Origin: Candidatus Zhuqueibacterota bacterium
Lineage (GTDB): Bacteria > Zhuqueibacterota > Zhuqueibacteria > Residuimicrobiales > Oceaniaggregativiventaceae
NCBI GenBank assembly: GCA_014728115.1
Contig: WJME01000045.1
Span: forward strand, 1 to 64,000
Length of the DNA: 64,000 nucleotides
Direction: 5' to 3'
Shown here: piece by piece, positions 18,401 to 29,600 of the stretch
Layout: each line of letters starts with the position of its first letter
How positions within the stretch are numbered: the stretch's first letter is position 1
Notes under the pieces: model-generated
Databases searched by the model: none
What the model saw: only the letters and a program-made list of their open reading frames with translations
Told to the model about the DNA's origin: nothing
Made by a program: the position numbers and the translations under genes

Positions 18401-21003
18401 TGCCATTCTCGGCGCACGATTCTGACATTCACATTACGAGTAGTGTCGATTTTTTCTTCCAGATCGAGAGCAATGATCTCATATTCCAGGGATTCACCGA
18501 TGGGTACAAAATGAGTATTCTGAGCGAGTCCGATATAAAATGCAGCCGGATGAATATCCACATGTTTGGTGGCCCCCAGATGTTGTCTTGAAGGCCCGGT
18601 AACGTCGGCCGAGATGAGCAACTCTGAAGGAAAGGTTATTTGAGGAACATCAGGGACAATCTGTTTGCCAAAGTCTCCATTGGAATCCAGTTTTCCGTTG
18701 CCTTGAGCGATCTCTTTCCGGCCCATCTCTGCAGGTTCAAAGGGCCCCCACTCGAGAGGGCCAAAGGAATAGTCCTTGAAGGATTTTGGGGCAAACGCTC
18801 CCCGTTCCAAAAAGCAGGTATACCGGACTGGTTGTTGACGCATGGGAGCGCCAAACAGAAATGATCCATTAATTGAGAATGAAACCGAATCGCCCATGAC
18901 ATAGGCGGGAGCTCGAGTCTCTATGCGGACTTTGAAATCGGCCGTACGAAAAGCCTGAACCTGAAAATTTCCTCCCATGACATCCGTCCATCTATCAGGA
19001 TCAGAATCGGTCACAAGCGTTTCAGCTTGCACCCAATAATATCCCAAACTCGCGTTCGATTTAAGCTGAAGTTCAGTATGAAAAGAACCAAACTCGTTGA
19101 CTTGCACAGGCAGGGTTTCGACGATTTCCCCACGTGGATCCCTTATGCTTAATCTCAACTTTTTACCCGCCGGAATCTCTAAATGGTCATATCGTTTTTC
19201 CCGCAAAATGCCTTTAAGACGGACAGTCTCCCCTGCTCTGTAAAGGCCGCGATCGGAAAAAATCGTACCCATCATGATTTCGGGCTTTGGATTCCACTCA
19301 TAATCTATACCAAAACGATAAGGATAAATCCCGGTCCCCCAATCCGAAGCTGTATAACCCACTTGTTCGTTATGTTTGACTAGAATCCATTGTCGCGGTC
19401 GTTGCCATGCATTTTTAGGCTCAATACCCAGTTTTTTCCATCCGGGAGTTTCAACCATTCCTTGCGCGTCCGTTTCCCCTTGCCACAGAATGTCATTTTG
19501 ATCATTTCTGATTTCCACATTTGCATTCGCGACAGGCCCGGCATCGGATAATCGTGTGACCCAAACAAGGTTATTCATAGCTGAGAACTTGGCCGATATG
19601 CCGAGGTCAGTGACCTGAATCAAAGCCCGGTGGTAGATCGGGCCATGATCTTTCTCATGGCCAATCTCGGCCAGGACGACCGCGCTTTTTCTACCGGCCA
19701 GTAACCAATCCAAATCGATGGGATTAATCAGTCGCGTATTTTTTTTGCCCTTGATCTGCCAAATACGGTCTATCATAAACAGAGAATCTGGCAGGGCAGT
19801 ACGAGGCGAGAACAGCCCCTCTTTACGATTCAATAGTGGAATCAGTTGATCCACTGCAATGGTGCCCATTTGCAGATTGACCGTATCGATATTGACAAAC
19901 TCTACTGGAAAATTGTGATGGCCTTTGGATTCCAGGATGCCTGGCCCGGTTGTCATCATCACCTGACTGGCATAATGCCCCGTGCGGAGGGTAAACATTT
20001 TGCTTTTTTTCAATGAATTGCCATGTATATCGGTCAGGGCCGAATCCAGGATCACTTTATAGACCGTGTCTGCTTGCATTGAAATTGACAAATGGATTCG
20101 TTGTTCGCCCCAGTGGTAATTGGCATAATAGTCAGGTGTCTGAACCGGAGGGTCGATTTTTAAATGCTGGACGAGTTCCGAAGGAGCCACACGATTATTG
20201 AATTCAAAAGAGATCCCGCCTGCAGGATCAGCCAGGCCAGTCTCTTTTTTTGTTCTTCCTTTTACCTCAATAACAGAAAGAGCGCCAAAGGTTTCAAAAG
20301 AGAGGGTATGGGTTTCTGCAAGCCCGAGCTCGCCTTGTGCAGCAGGTGCCCCTTTTAAAATTTGCAAGCGATATCGCTGGCTGGGTTGCAGAGTTTTTGG
20401 TTTTATCACCAATATTTCTGTGGTGTCTGCCTGATAAAGCCAATGATTGGGAACCTCTTTTTGGGAGGGTTTAAACAAGTTGAATAAAAGAGGTGAATCG
20501 CTATTCCCCTTTTCCAGGGTGATAAACGGTTTTATGGTATTTTTATCCACGGGTTGGTTAAACATCACATAGATAAGAGCATCTAAATCGATTCCGCGAT
20601 CTCCATCGGTAGGCAAGGTGTTCAAAATACGCGGAATGGGTGTGGTAAAACTTGTTGTAAAGGGTTCGGACAGCCTTGTTCCCTCCAGAGATTCAAGACC
20701 TTCTTCAAGTCGTATCGTGTATTGGGTGGCATAGGCCAGGGTATCGGCAGGTGTAAAAACAAGGCTCCGGCTTCCCATCCATTGCAGTTTGCCTGGAACA
20801 TTAGGTACAAGAGAAAAAGAAACATTGGCTGGCTGAGCACTCTGTTGCAGCGGAACCATGGGTTGGTTAAACGTGATTAAAATTTGGCCGGCATCATTTA
20901 TGTCATTCAACTGGCCTTGCGGAATGGCAGATACGACAGCCAAATCACTTGCAAAGGAACATTGCCAGAGTATCACGATAGCCAGCACGATCATTCGAAA
21001 CAC
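15448..21003 (-). CDS. Bacterial alpha-2-macroglobulin with thioester motif
   Basis: 1851 residues with an N-terminal Sec signal (no good lipobox: LWQC). An N-terminal Ig-like/bacterial A2M region is followed by several MG domains and the A2M family core (about 1160-1260, LAFWEPQIVTDDRGRVSLSF, LPDNLTTWRVMV). The thioester sequence ECLEQ carries Cys1379 and is followed by an alpha/alpha-barrel thioester domain and a C-terminal receptor-like domain. Such proteins trap attacking proteases by covalent thioester capture in the periplasm. The usual partner penicillin-binding protein 1C is absent here; the neighbours are GlgC-type enzymes and FetAB. GTG start 8 nt after GAGGAG. Confidence 0.92.
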   Translation of the reverse strand: MFRMIVLAIVILWQCSFASDLAVVSAIPQGQLNDINDAGQILITFNQPMVPLQQSAQPANVSFSLVPNVPGKLQWMGSRSLVFTPADTLAYATQYTIRLEEGLESLEGTRLSEPFTTSFTTPIPRILNTLPTDGDRGIDLDALIYVMFNQPVDKNTIKPFITLEKGNSDSPLLFNLFKPSQKEVPNHWLYQADTTEILVIKPKTLQPSQRYRLQILKGAPAAQGELGLAETHTLSFETFGALSVIEVKGRTKKETGLADPAGGISFEFNNRVAPSELVQHLKIDPPVQTPDYYANYHWGEQRIHLSISMQADTVYKVILDSALTDIHGNSLKKSKMFTLRTGHYASQVMMTTGPGILESKGHHNFPVEFVNIDTVNLQMGTIAVDQLIPLLNRKEGLFSPRTALPDSLFMIDRIWQIKGKKNTRLINPIDLDWLLAGRKSAVVLAEIGHEKDHGPIYHRALIQVTDLGISAKFSAMNNLVWVTRLSDAGPVANANVEIRNDQNDILWQGETDAQGMVETPGWKKLGIEPKNAWQRPRQWILVKHNEQVGYTASDWGTGIYPYRFGIDYEWNPKPEIMMGTIFSDRGLYRAGETVRLKGILREKRYDHLEIPAGKKLRLSIRDPRGEIVETLPVQVNEFGSFHTELQLKSNASLGYYWVQAETLVTDSDPDRWTDVMGGNFQVQAFRTADFKVRIETRAPAYVMGDSVSFSINGSFLFGAPMRQQPVRYTCFLERGAFAPKSFKDYSFGPLEWGPFEPAEMGRKEIAQGNGKLDSNGDFGKQIVPDVPQITFPSELLISADVTGPSRQHLGATKHVDIHPAAFYIGLAQNTHFVPIGESLEYEIIALDLEEKIDTTRNVNVRIVRREWHSVHKAGVGGRYEWISKPVDVTVDSFIVSTTQELYKQFIPEKPGLYFIQASGHDENQRKTVSEIYFYASGRGYVAWERGDDDFIELVADKQEYSIGDTARIMIKSPYETTRALVTLEREGILYRETMNLEGSAPTITIPIRQNYLPNIFVGVILLQGRTAFNQFSDQGRDIGKPQFKIGYLNLPVRSDRKQLDVQVKASQNSFRPGEKVTIDVQVKDYQKVGKKAELTIAVADEGVLNLIGYDLPDPFNVFYGMRSLSVQTSETRLHVIEQRNYGEKGENRGGSGSAGSLVGKDLRERFKSLAFWEPQIVTDDRGRVSLSFDLPDNLTTWRVMVVAQTMDACFGQGSTDFQVNKPLLIQPNMPRFVRLGDRFQAGAVIHNESGSAGTITLEAKSDDLEINGNLETIFDLDQGESRLVLFPFEVIHPRKSQVEFFARMGSYSDAVRISVPFHSASRPETVALAHHADSTAQEKVAVPENLADHPSLLELEISPGLLGQMQGPLDYLFHYPYECLEQQLSRIMPVVVAEPLLGTFEHETDSLKNFAQSVLDQIVKFQNFSGGLGLWRSSERASPFVSSYAGLVLTKAKKQGFDVENALLENLLRYLHNWLDGSNHEESAFYTQAERHTTEALILYVFALNQQPDAGYVERLFERRSSIPLIAQAFLLKTLHIMNFQPAWKEQLTLELFNKIRLSPRQAYFQDVSSIDMPFIYPSSTRATAIILQALLETDAEIDYSHQIVNWLLDQRKGKHWSNTQENAFVLYALSDYLQKTESADPDMIAEIMINETSVKEKTLTRRDQHLKHQLDLLPYSGDTLDVRFSRQGKGSIYYSMVMTYEQQDQDHAIEQGLTVLKEMTVANGEKADSLRVGTLYKIRLRVILSKQRQYIVVEDPLPAGFEPVNLQLASAGESRYLADQTKPWAGFSHVEMQNDRVLLFADVLDPGVHEFEYLVRATFNGIFALPSTLAQEMYHPENFARTNEKNIKIF

Positions 21004-21021
21004 GGGTTTGTCTCCTCGACA

Positions 21022-22278
21022 TTAAGGTTCAATATAGATTCCGGGGTTCAGGTCAATGTTTGCGAAACTTGTATGGGTTGCAAGGGGGGCGATGATTGAG
21101 TTGCGATAAAGGAGAGTATTCTCGGGGATGACCGAATCTTTACCCAAAATGGTCAAGCCAGTATATACATGATCGGGATAGGCCTGGTTTGGAACAGATC
21201 CATCGCCAATGCCGATTTTGCATCCCTGAGCCACGTGAACCCGTTTGTCCAAGATGGCCTCATTAATCTCGACATCGACCTCAATAACACTATTGTGCAT
21301 AACAACAGAATCTTTGACAAGGCTATTCTTTTGAATAACAACACCAGGAGAAACAATGGAATTGATCACAGTGCCGTCAATACGGCATCCCGGCGAGATC
21401 AATGAATTTTGTATAGATGCATTCACGCCAAAACGGCTGGGAGGACGATCAGCGGTCATATCCTCTTCTTCCAGATTGGTGCGCACTTGCCATTCTGCCA
21501 AATTCAGCCCGCTATTGGGGTCAAGGATATCCATATTGCTCTTCCAGAGGGCACGCAGAGTGCCTACATCGGCCCAATATCCCTTGAATAGATAGGCATA
21601 GACCTTTGCGTGTTCGAGGGCATATGGAATAATGTGTTTTCCGAAATCATGGCCCACCTCATTAGCGAACAAATAGTCCAGATATTCCATATTAAAAACA
21701 TAAATACCCATAGAAGCCAGATTGTTTCTCGCCTTGACCGGTTTCTCTTCCCAATCGACAATTCTTTTTTTGTCGTCGATAAAACCGATACCAAAATGTC
21801 TGGTTTCTTCCCAGGGCACATTCATCATGGCAATCGTGACATCAGCCTGCATTTCCTTATGAAACTCGATCATCGGTCCATAATTCATACGATAGATATG
21901 ATCCCCAGACAAAACCATCAACCGCTTTGCATTGAATCGTCTGGCAAAGCTCATATTTTGAGCCACTGCATCAGCAGTACCCCGATACCAGTCCTGGGCG
22001 TTGATTCCGGTTGAGGGAGGTAATGTTTTAACAGCTCGGGTTCGGCCATATAGATTCCAGGCTTCGCCCCGACTGATGTGCTGCATTAAAGAATAGGGTT
22101 GGTATTGAGTCAAAATACCTACTTGCCGGATCCCGGATTGAGCGATATTGCTCAGTGTAAAATCGATTATCCGAAAAGACCCTCCGAACGGGACGGCAGG
22201 TTTTGCTCGCATCCACCCAAGGATATTCAGACGACTTCCCATACCTCCAGCCAACAGAAAAGCAACCGTATTTCTCAT
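21022..22278 (-). CDS. glgC: Glucose-1-phosphate adenylyltransferase
   Basis: 418 residues. Makes ADP-glucose from glucose-1-phosphate and ATP for glycogen synthesis. Seen: the nucleotide loop AGGMGSRLNILGWMRAKPAV keeps the Arg and Lys of active GlgC. PFGGSFRIIDFTLSN, GTADAVAQN, SGDHIYRMNYG and the EKP motif (WEEKPVKA) are present, and a left-handed beta-helix domain (about 290-400) follows. Its ATG overlaps the stop of the upstream GlgC-family gene by 4 nt (ATGA), so the two are translationally coupled and may form a hetero-oligomer. Confidence 0.92.
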   Translation of the reverse strand: MRNTVAFLLAGGMGSRLNILGWMRAKPAVPFGGSFRIIDFTLSNIAQSGIRQVGILTQYQPYSLMQHISRGEAWNLYGRTRAVKTLPPSTGINAQDWYRGTADAVAQNMSFARRFNAKRLMVLSGDHIYRMNYGPMIEFHKEMQADVTIAMMNVPWEETRHFGIGFIDDKKRIVDWEEKPVKARNNLASMGIYVFNMEYLDYLFANEVGHDFGKHIIPYALEHAKVYAYLFKGYWADVGTLRALWKSNMDILDPNSGLNLAEWQVRTNLEEEDMTADRPPSRFGVNASIQNSLISPGCRIDGTVINSIVSPGVVIQKNSLVKDSVVMHNSVIEVDVEINEAILDKRVHVAQGCKIGIGDGSVPNQAYPDHVYTGLTILGKDSVIPENTLLYRNSIIAPLATHTSFANIDLNPGIYIEP

Positions 22279-23525
22279 CGCACCACCTCTCCATCTGAGA
22301 CATTCCGGGATAACTTTGTTCCATCGACATGAGGATATATGGTAACTCCCCGGCCAATATTCAGACCTGAAGGAATACTGGCAGCCCGTCCTATCACGGT
22401 CAGTTCAGCAGACCCATCAGAGCTTGCATAGCGATCCCCAATCACTGTATTAGAGCCAATGACAACAGATTCATCCGTGATGATTTTATCCACCCAGCAA
22501 TTGCTTTCAATCACAGTATCATGAAAACATATCGAGTTGGATACTGTGCTATCCCGACCGATTCTCACTCCGGGATATAAAATTGAATTTTCGGCCTTGC
22601 CTTCGATGATGCAGCCGCTATGTATCATAGAGCCTGAAATATCCGCTTTGGGTCCAATTATGGAAGGGCTGCGTTCACAGACCAGATTATTTTGCAAGTT
22701 TGTATATATCCCCCAGCGCTCGAAATCTATAGCATGATCGTTTTGCAAACATTTTATATTGGCCTGGTAATACTCGTCTAACGTGCGTGTATACTCCCAA
22801 ATTCCCTGATGCTTATAGCCAAAAACCTTGGCTTGCTTGACCAAATCAGGAAACACATCTCTTCCCAGGTGTTCAATTTCTGGCTTGTTGGCTATCGAAT
22901 CCATAACCGCGACGAGGGTTTTATAATTGAACAAATAAATGGTCATGGATACCCAATCGGAAATTTTCTGTTGGGGTTTCTCCACATATTGAACGACCTG
23001 TCCTCCTTCTGGTTCGGAATCATCCATAACAGCCTGGCCAAAACGATGCATATCCGAAAGAGCAGACTGTACGAAACCCATCGTGATTTCTGCCTTACAG
23101 CGTTGATGATACTCGAGCAATTGATTATAGTCCATATGGTAGACGTGATCGCCGGAAATCACCAAAACATAATCAGGATTCTCTTGTTGGACAAAGTCCA
23201 TGTTTTGATAAACAGCATCCGCAGTGCCTTTATACCAGTCAGATCGGCGATTGCCTTGCATGGGAGGCAATATTCTTATCCATCTTCCGCTTCCCATCAT
23301 GTCCCACACTGCAGGATTTTCCAAATGTTTAATCAATGAATCTGACCGGTATTGAGAAAGCACTCCAACCGTATCAATACCCGAATTCATAAGATTGGAA
23401 AGCGGAAAATCAATAATCCGGTACAATCCCCCAAAGGGCATAATAGATTTGGGGCGACTTTTGGTCAAAACACCGAGTTCATCGACTCGGCCACCTGCAA
23501 GAATCAAAGCAAGTGTTTTTTGCAT
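22275..23525 (-). CDS. GlgC-family protein with altered nucleotide loop (possible regulatory or variant subunit)
   Basis: 416 residues and the same architecture as its neighbour: FGGLYRIIDFPLSNLMNSGI, GTADAVYQNMDF, SGDHVYHMDYNQLL, VEKPQQK and a C-terminal beta-helix. The signature loop reads LAGGRVDELGVLTKSRPKS: where active GlgC has G-T/S-R-L, this protein has V-D-E-L, so the catalytic Arg is replaced by Glu while the later Lys is kept. By analogy with GlgD and plant large subunits it may modulate the active subunit; a distinct enzyme subfamily is equally possible. The start is the ATG at 23525 behind CGGAGG. Confidence 0.85.
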   Translation of the reverse strand: MQKTLALILAGGRVDELGVLTKSRPKSIMPFGGLYRIIDFPLSNLMNSGIDTVGVLSQYRSDSLIKHLENPAVWDMMGSGRWIRILPPMQGNRRSDWYKGTADAVYQNMDFVQQENPDYVLVISGDHVYHMDYNQLLEYHQRCKAEITMGFVQSALSDMHRFGQAVMDDSEPEGGQVVQYVEKPQQKISDWVSMTIYLFNYKTLVAVMDSIANKPEIEHLGRDVFPDLVKQAKVFGYKHQGIWEYTRTLDEYYQANIKCLQNDHAIDFERWGIYTNLQNNLVCERSPSIIGPKADISGSMIHSGCIIEGKAENSILYPGVRIGRDSTVSNSICFHDTVIESNCWVDKIITDESVVIGSNTVIGDRYASSDGSAELTVIGRAASIPSGLNIGRGVTIYPHVDGTKLSRNVSDGEVVR

Positions 23526-23601
23526 CAAGCCTCCGAGAAAGAGAAGGATGGAAATCTATTTTTCTTGTTCGCACTAGACGAGATAAGCTGTGCATGACAA
23601 G

Positions 23602-26600
23602 TTAATTATTTTTTTCACTTAATACCAGTGGATAATAAAAATGAATTCCCTGCCATTCTGTGGGTTGAAGATTCAACAGATCAATCAAGTCTGTTTGAGC
23701 ACGTGACCATGCTTGAGAGAGAGGTTCATTCTCATTAATATGCAAGAGAAATCGTTTTAGCAATAATGAAATCGGATAGGAATTTTCTTTACTTCTTATG
23801 GTCACCACACCTGCGCCTCCCTTCCATAGCCAGGCGGTCATCAGATTACGCAGAGAAGAGTCGTTCCACGACTGATCCTGATCCATAACGACCAGTATAG
23901 AATTTTCATTTAAAAGTGACAACACTTCTCCGATTGAAATATATCCATCTGTCAATGAATCAGGAGAAAAAGAAAAGCTGGTTTGAACGGCCAGACTATC
24001 CGAATGATGTGAATCGATAATGATATATTTTGCTGTTGTTTCTAAAAAGCGGGTGCGAGTCGCCTGATTACCCCAAAATCTCTTAACAGACATATTCTGT
24101 CTGTCAAAATAATCCAAAAGCCGATCAGCAAATCCTTGTAATGGTTGTCGGGTATATCCAGCAGGAGAAAAAAATGCTATAGTGTCCTCTCTGCGGGGGA
24201 AAGACTCGAGCCCTCTCTCATCAAGGATCATGACATGGAAAAGTGTCTTTTGACTCGCCAAACTGCGATCATTGAGTTGATATGTTGAAAAATGGATGCG
24301 ATGTATCCACTGATCGGGATTTATTAAAATGGTTTCCTTATCGTTGAGATTATCAACCGGATCTAATAATGCAATGAGCAGCTCAGGCGTGCTTTTGGAG
24401 ATATCCGCAATATCCTCATCCGTTAAAGAGATCTTTTTTAACTCAATCGCGTTATTTTCAATGATCCAAAGAAAAATGCGATCATCCATAACATAATAGT
24501 CCAGATACAGATCTCCCGGGGACAGACTGGATTGCAATTGATCGAGTGGAATCACATCCCGTTGCCAGGGGTTTGGCAAATGATCAGGCAAAGTCAAAGT
24601 GTCATGCGCCGAAACGAGCCAATCTTTAAAATTCGATGTAAGGTTTTTGGTGGTATCCAGGTCGAGAAAGTGATATTTCATCTGCATGCGGTATGGCCAT
24701 TGTTTGGCCATATGAGCAATTTGCCAAGCCTGCTCCAAATCTTCCTCCTCATCATAATAGAGCACCAGGGCATTGAGGATTTGTCGTATTGTGGGAGCCC
24801 AAAATGCATCATAGGAATCGGCATAGAGCTCTGCATTCATCTCTACCAATTCATCCAGGGATTGGACCAGATCTTGTTCGAATTTCTCAGGGTTGTCTTC
24901 TTTGGCATGCATAGCTGAATAGTAATAATAAAAGGCTCGCAGATTGTTTGCGATTTTATTTTCGTTCAACAGAATCTCTAACTGTACTTGCAACTGGTCA
25001 AAGGAATTTTCATCGTTTTGGTTATAGGCATGATGGAGCGCAAGCAATATGGGTTTGAATTCAAAGCCTGAATCCATCGCGAACAGTCTATCCAGGGTTT
25101 GTTTTGCTTCAGGCATGTTATTCAAGACTTGAATAACCGCCAGGTGGTAAAGATCTCTCTTGTAATAATCCATCGCAGATCTCGAAGAATCTATTTCGAT
25201 TGCCTGCCGTAAATATCGCAAGGCTTCGGGATAGACTCCCTGCTTTCCATAAACCAATGCCATCGTATTCAAAGCAATAGAAAGTTCCTCGGCATTATCA
25301 CCTTCCTGTAAAATTTGGAGCCGTTGTTCGATCAGTGCTTGTGCTTGCTTGTACTTTTGCTGCTGCACCCGTATCTTTACCATTCTGTCAGAACCGGCGA
25401 GCACAGCCGCTTTATCGGAAAGATCGAGTGCATTTTTCTCATGATATTCCGCACGTTCCAACTGACCCAAAATAAGATACATGTCTGCCAAACGGTGTTC
25501 AGCGAAAAGTAAATAAGGACTCTCTGACCCCCCAGCTCTTTGATGTAAGGATTTATAGTGATCAAGTGCAAGTGACCAACCATTTAGATCTTTCCAAAGA
25601 TCTCCGGTCAACAGTATACTCTTTAGGATGACATCCTCATCTGCAGCATTCGATTCGACTGTTTGAAATAGCTCGAGTGCTTTATAGTATTCCTGAAGGT
25701 CTTGCCAATAAACTGTCCCCAATTCCAATTGCAGCTCGACAACCTGATCGGGTCTGTCATAATTTTGATACCAGGAAATCGCTCTGTCATACGCTTTTAT
25801 GGATCTTTCAATCTGTCCGCTTTCCTGAAATATGGAACCGAGATTCACCAAGACTCTTGCTTCTTGCTCCAGCACCTCAAAACTCTTGGCTAATGCCAGC
25901 ACTTGCCCTTGTGTTCTTTCTCTTTTTTCTGTATCTCCTGTGAGAGTGTAAAAATATACCAAATAGTGCAATGAAAGAGATGCTTGGATGAGATCGTTTT
26001 CTTTCTGAGCGATAGAAAAGAGTTTACTTTGCATGTTTATGGCAGTTTCCCAGCTCTGCATACAGGTTGCTACTTTGAATAATTTCCCCGTACTGGCAAT
26101 CAACGCTTCTCTGTCAGATTGTGTTTCTGCGATGTTCAGAGCTTGTTGATAATATTGCCTCGCAAGAGGGTAATCCTGATTATTGTATGCTCTGTTTCCT
26201 TCAGCCAAAAATATGTCCGGAGAAAGCGATTCCTGGTCCTGGTCGCTGGATTGTCGTAATCGCAATCCAGCAGTAAAAATTCTAGCCGATTCTCCTTTAA
26301 ACTGCAAGTCTTTATCCCATAAAGAATCAGACAAATCCCTATACAGGTTTTCGAATTGATTGAGAGAATCCGAGTGGGTCAAAATGATATTTTCCACTCC
26401 AGAGTAAATCAATGCGCGTTCCCAAACCAGCCATTGGAGACCTGATTGTCGCCAATCCAAAGCATTACGAAAATTCAAATGTACCGCATATGCCGGAATA
26501 GCATACTTTATCCACTCAAGAGGAGAAAACAGAGCAGCTTTTGATCGCCGAATAGAATATCCGAATCGCGTATGCAATGGGGCGCCCTGATTCCAATCTG

Positions 26601-29600
26601 CCTGGATGTTCAGTGCGATAATACTCGCCGTACGCATTCCGTCCACCTGGGCATCAAAACTGTTCCCGGTAACTTGCGGGACAGGCGGAATCAAGGTGTG
26701 GTTTTCCCAGGGCAGATCCGTGGAATTACTGTACAGCTTTTCCGTTATGGAAGGATTATTGGCAAGGTTGTCATGAAACGCTCCCAAACTGGATAACAAA
26801 AAAACAGATTCAGAAGCATCAAAAAATTGTCTCCAGGGAGCTAATAAATGAGACAAGGGAGGAATCAGACAAACATGCTTATGATCATGATATTTTGCGA
26901 TGATTTCTTTAAATCCAGATCTCTGCAAAGACTCTTTAGAAAAAGAGTTGAGATCTATGTCTAGTGTATCTACTCTGATGGATTCTGCAAAAAGGCTCCA
27001 CACATATACATTATCGATCCATTCAATAAACATGATGGACTGATCAGGCGATAACAAGGATTGAATTTTTTCCAAAGGCACTGTATTGGCTCTGATAAAG
27101 GGTAGCAATCGCGGTTTCTGTTCCTGTATCTGCATTTGGATTTGCATATATTCCTGATTAAAAGAATCGAGTTTATCATTCCACTCCGCTACCTGCCTGG
27201 CGCTTTCCTGAGTATATCGTGCTCGCAGGATCAGACTTTTCAATCGATAGATCGATGTCCTCAGCACCCGTGCGCGATCATACAGAGTTTGAAAAGGCTC
27301 TTCGAGAGGCAGCCGTTCCTGCGCAAAGAGATCCAATACCAGCCGGGCGCGTTTCCGCTCGGCATAGTCCAGGGCATTTCGATAAGAACGAATGGACATG
27401 AGATAGGTGATCATTTTATTATAAACTTGGGATCGCGACCAAATGGCATCTAAGGAAGACATGCCCGTCAGATACAGGGTATCATTTTCCATCACCCTGA
27501 TGGCTTCTTCCAGGTATGTAAACGGGCCGGACTGATCGTTGAAATCTTGAGCATCGTCTGCCAGATCTGCCAACTTTAAGTCGATTTTCCAAAGAATATG
27601 GGTATACCCATTGGTCAAGGCCAGCCAGCGGCCGCGTCGAAAATGCGAGTATGCCGACTCTTTATCATTCAATTCGTACGAGACACAACCCAATAAATAT
27701 TCAGTTTCACATTCCAATCTAACATCATTATTGATCTGGATGGATTCGAGGCATTGTTGTAATAAAGCATGGGCTCTGCCCAAATCGTGAATCTTTGCTG
27801 TGGGATGGGTGTGTAAAAAGGGGTGTTGAATCAGAAGATCAGAGAGCATTATTCCCAATTCGATTTCCGCGCGCGTAAAACCAAAGAGATCCCGAGAGAT
27901 ATCCAGACTATGATCAAGCAGCTCGATTGCTGTATCTTGCCATTCCTGCGTTTTTATTTGAATAGAATCGGCAAGCAGATGAGGTTTTGCGTTTAGACTC
28001 TTGACAAGGATTCCCAAATTTAGGGTATTGGTAAATAGTCCATCATAGATTTCATTTTTTTCACACAATTCGCGGGAACGCATAAAACTTTGCCAGGAAA
28101 AGCGATAATCTCCTTTGAGATAATAGAGATAGCCTAAATAGTTTAATATCGTCGCCCGGACATCAGGGTCGTCATGTTTCTGCCAGAGTCTCCACTTTTG
28201 ATTAAAATATTCAATGGCGTTATCGAAATCACTCAGTTCCTTGTAGCTTTTCCCCATTATCGTAAACAAAAAGGCACGATCATCATCGGTGGTAAAACCC
28301 GAGGTAGCACTTTCGGCGGTCATTTTGTTCATATCAAAAAAGGGCAAGGGAAAATAGAGCCCCAGAAATCCTATTTTGATACGACTAGCTTTATCTTTAA
28401 CCGGCTCTACACGACCACTGTTCAAGAGTCTTAATGCCTGCTGACCATAGTTCAAGGCATCTAAACGTTCACCCATTCGAAAATAATTATAGGCGATATT
28501 GCGATAACTTTTCATGAGATCATCGTATCGCCCCAACCGATTTTCCATCTCTGCGGCACGTTGATACAGATCGACTGCAGCACGGTGCTCTTGTCCGATT
28601 TCATACAGCAGCGCCAGGCGTTTAATATTTTTCAATTCATGTAAAGGAAGATTTAGCTCCTGGTACAGAGAAATAGCCCTTTTTAAATACACCGGTCCCT
28701 TTTCGAGATCCTCCACAACCAAAGCACAATGGCCCATTCTTTCATAGATCAGGGCCTCTCGTTTGATATTCGTAAAGGTACTATCATAGGCTAATTTAAG
28801 GTTATAATATTCATATGCTTTTTCCAATCCAAATTCATCGAGACTATAATAGTTATTCGCCAAATTCATAGCGAGTATCGCTTCTTTTTTGGGATTTTTA
28901 TGTTCATCATTCAAGGCAAGCGCTTTGGTCAATTCGTGTACAGCGCGTTCATAATAACGAGCAGGTTGCTTTTCATCATAAAACGTGAAAAAGCGGTATA
29001 ACGTAACCACAGGTGCGGTAAGCGTCTCGACAAATCTTTGCAAGAATCCTTTAGGTTTCGCTTCCTGTCGACTCTGGGAAATTTCCTGCATTTCATAATT
29101 ATAGGCAATGGTTAAATAGGGCTCAACCATGCTATAATCGAAAGAAAGTGCCCTGGCAATCACATTACTGGATTGGTGCAATAAATCCGGTTCAAACCCA
29201 TCGGGGTCGTTACCCAGATCAGCTTTTTCGGTACCTTGATAAGAAAGCGCAAGACCGTACGCATAAAGGATAATCTTGTCCGTGGAGTTTTCCTGAGCCA
29301 GTTTGCTATATCTGGCGACAACCTGATCAATCTCATGCTGATAATAATAACATTCGATTAATCCTCGATGGGCCTCCAGTCTCTGTGGGTCAAGCTCGAT
29401 GACCCGGCTATAAAAGGTTTGGGCAAGCTCGAAATCATTCAAAGCACTTAATTCGTCAGCGACCTTAATCATGGCACTTGTTTGAAATTGTTTCAGCGAG
29501 TCTGCAAAGAATGTCTCGTTTTTTTCGTAAAATGCACGATAGGTATCCAAATAAGCGAATGCTTCCCGATATGCTCCGAGCTCTATCATACACTCGGCTT

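Noticed and set aside
23529-23601. Terminator between the giant gene and the GlgC pair.
   Set aside because: The only pairing bases (CTTGT/ACAAG) enclose a long loop and are not followed by a T run.
23602-26000. An active caspase-like CHAT protease at the C-terminus of the giant protein.
   Set aside because: The position of the catalytic Cys holds Asp/Gln, and the protein carries an export signal.
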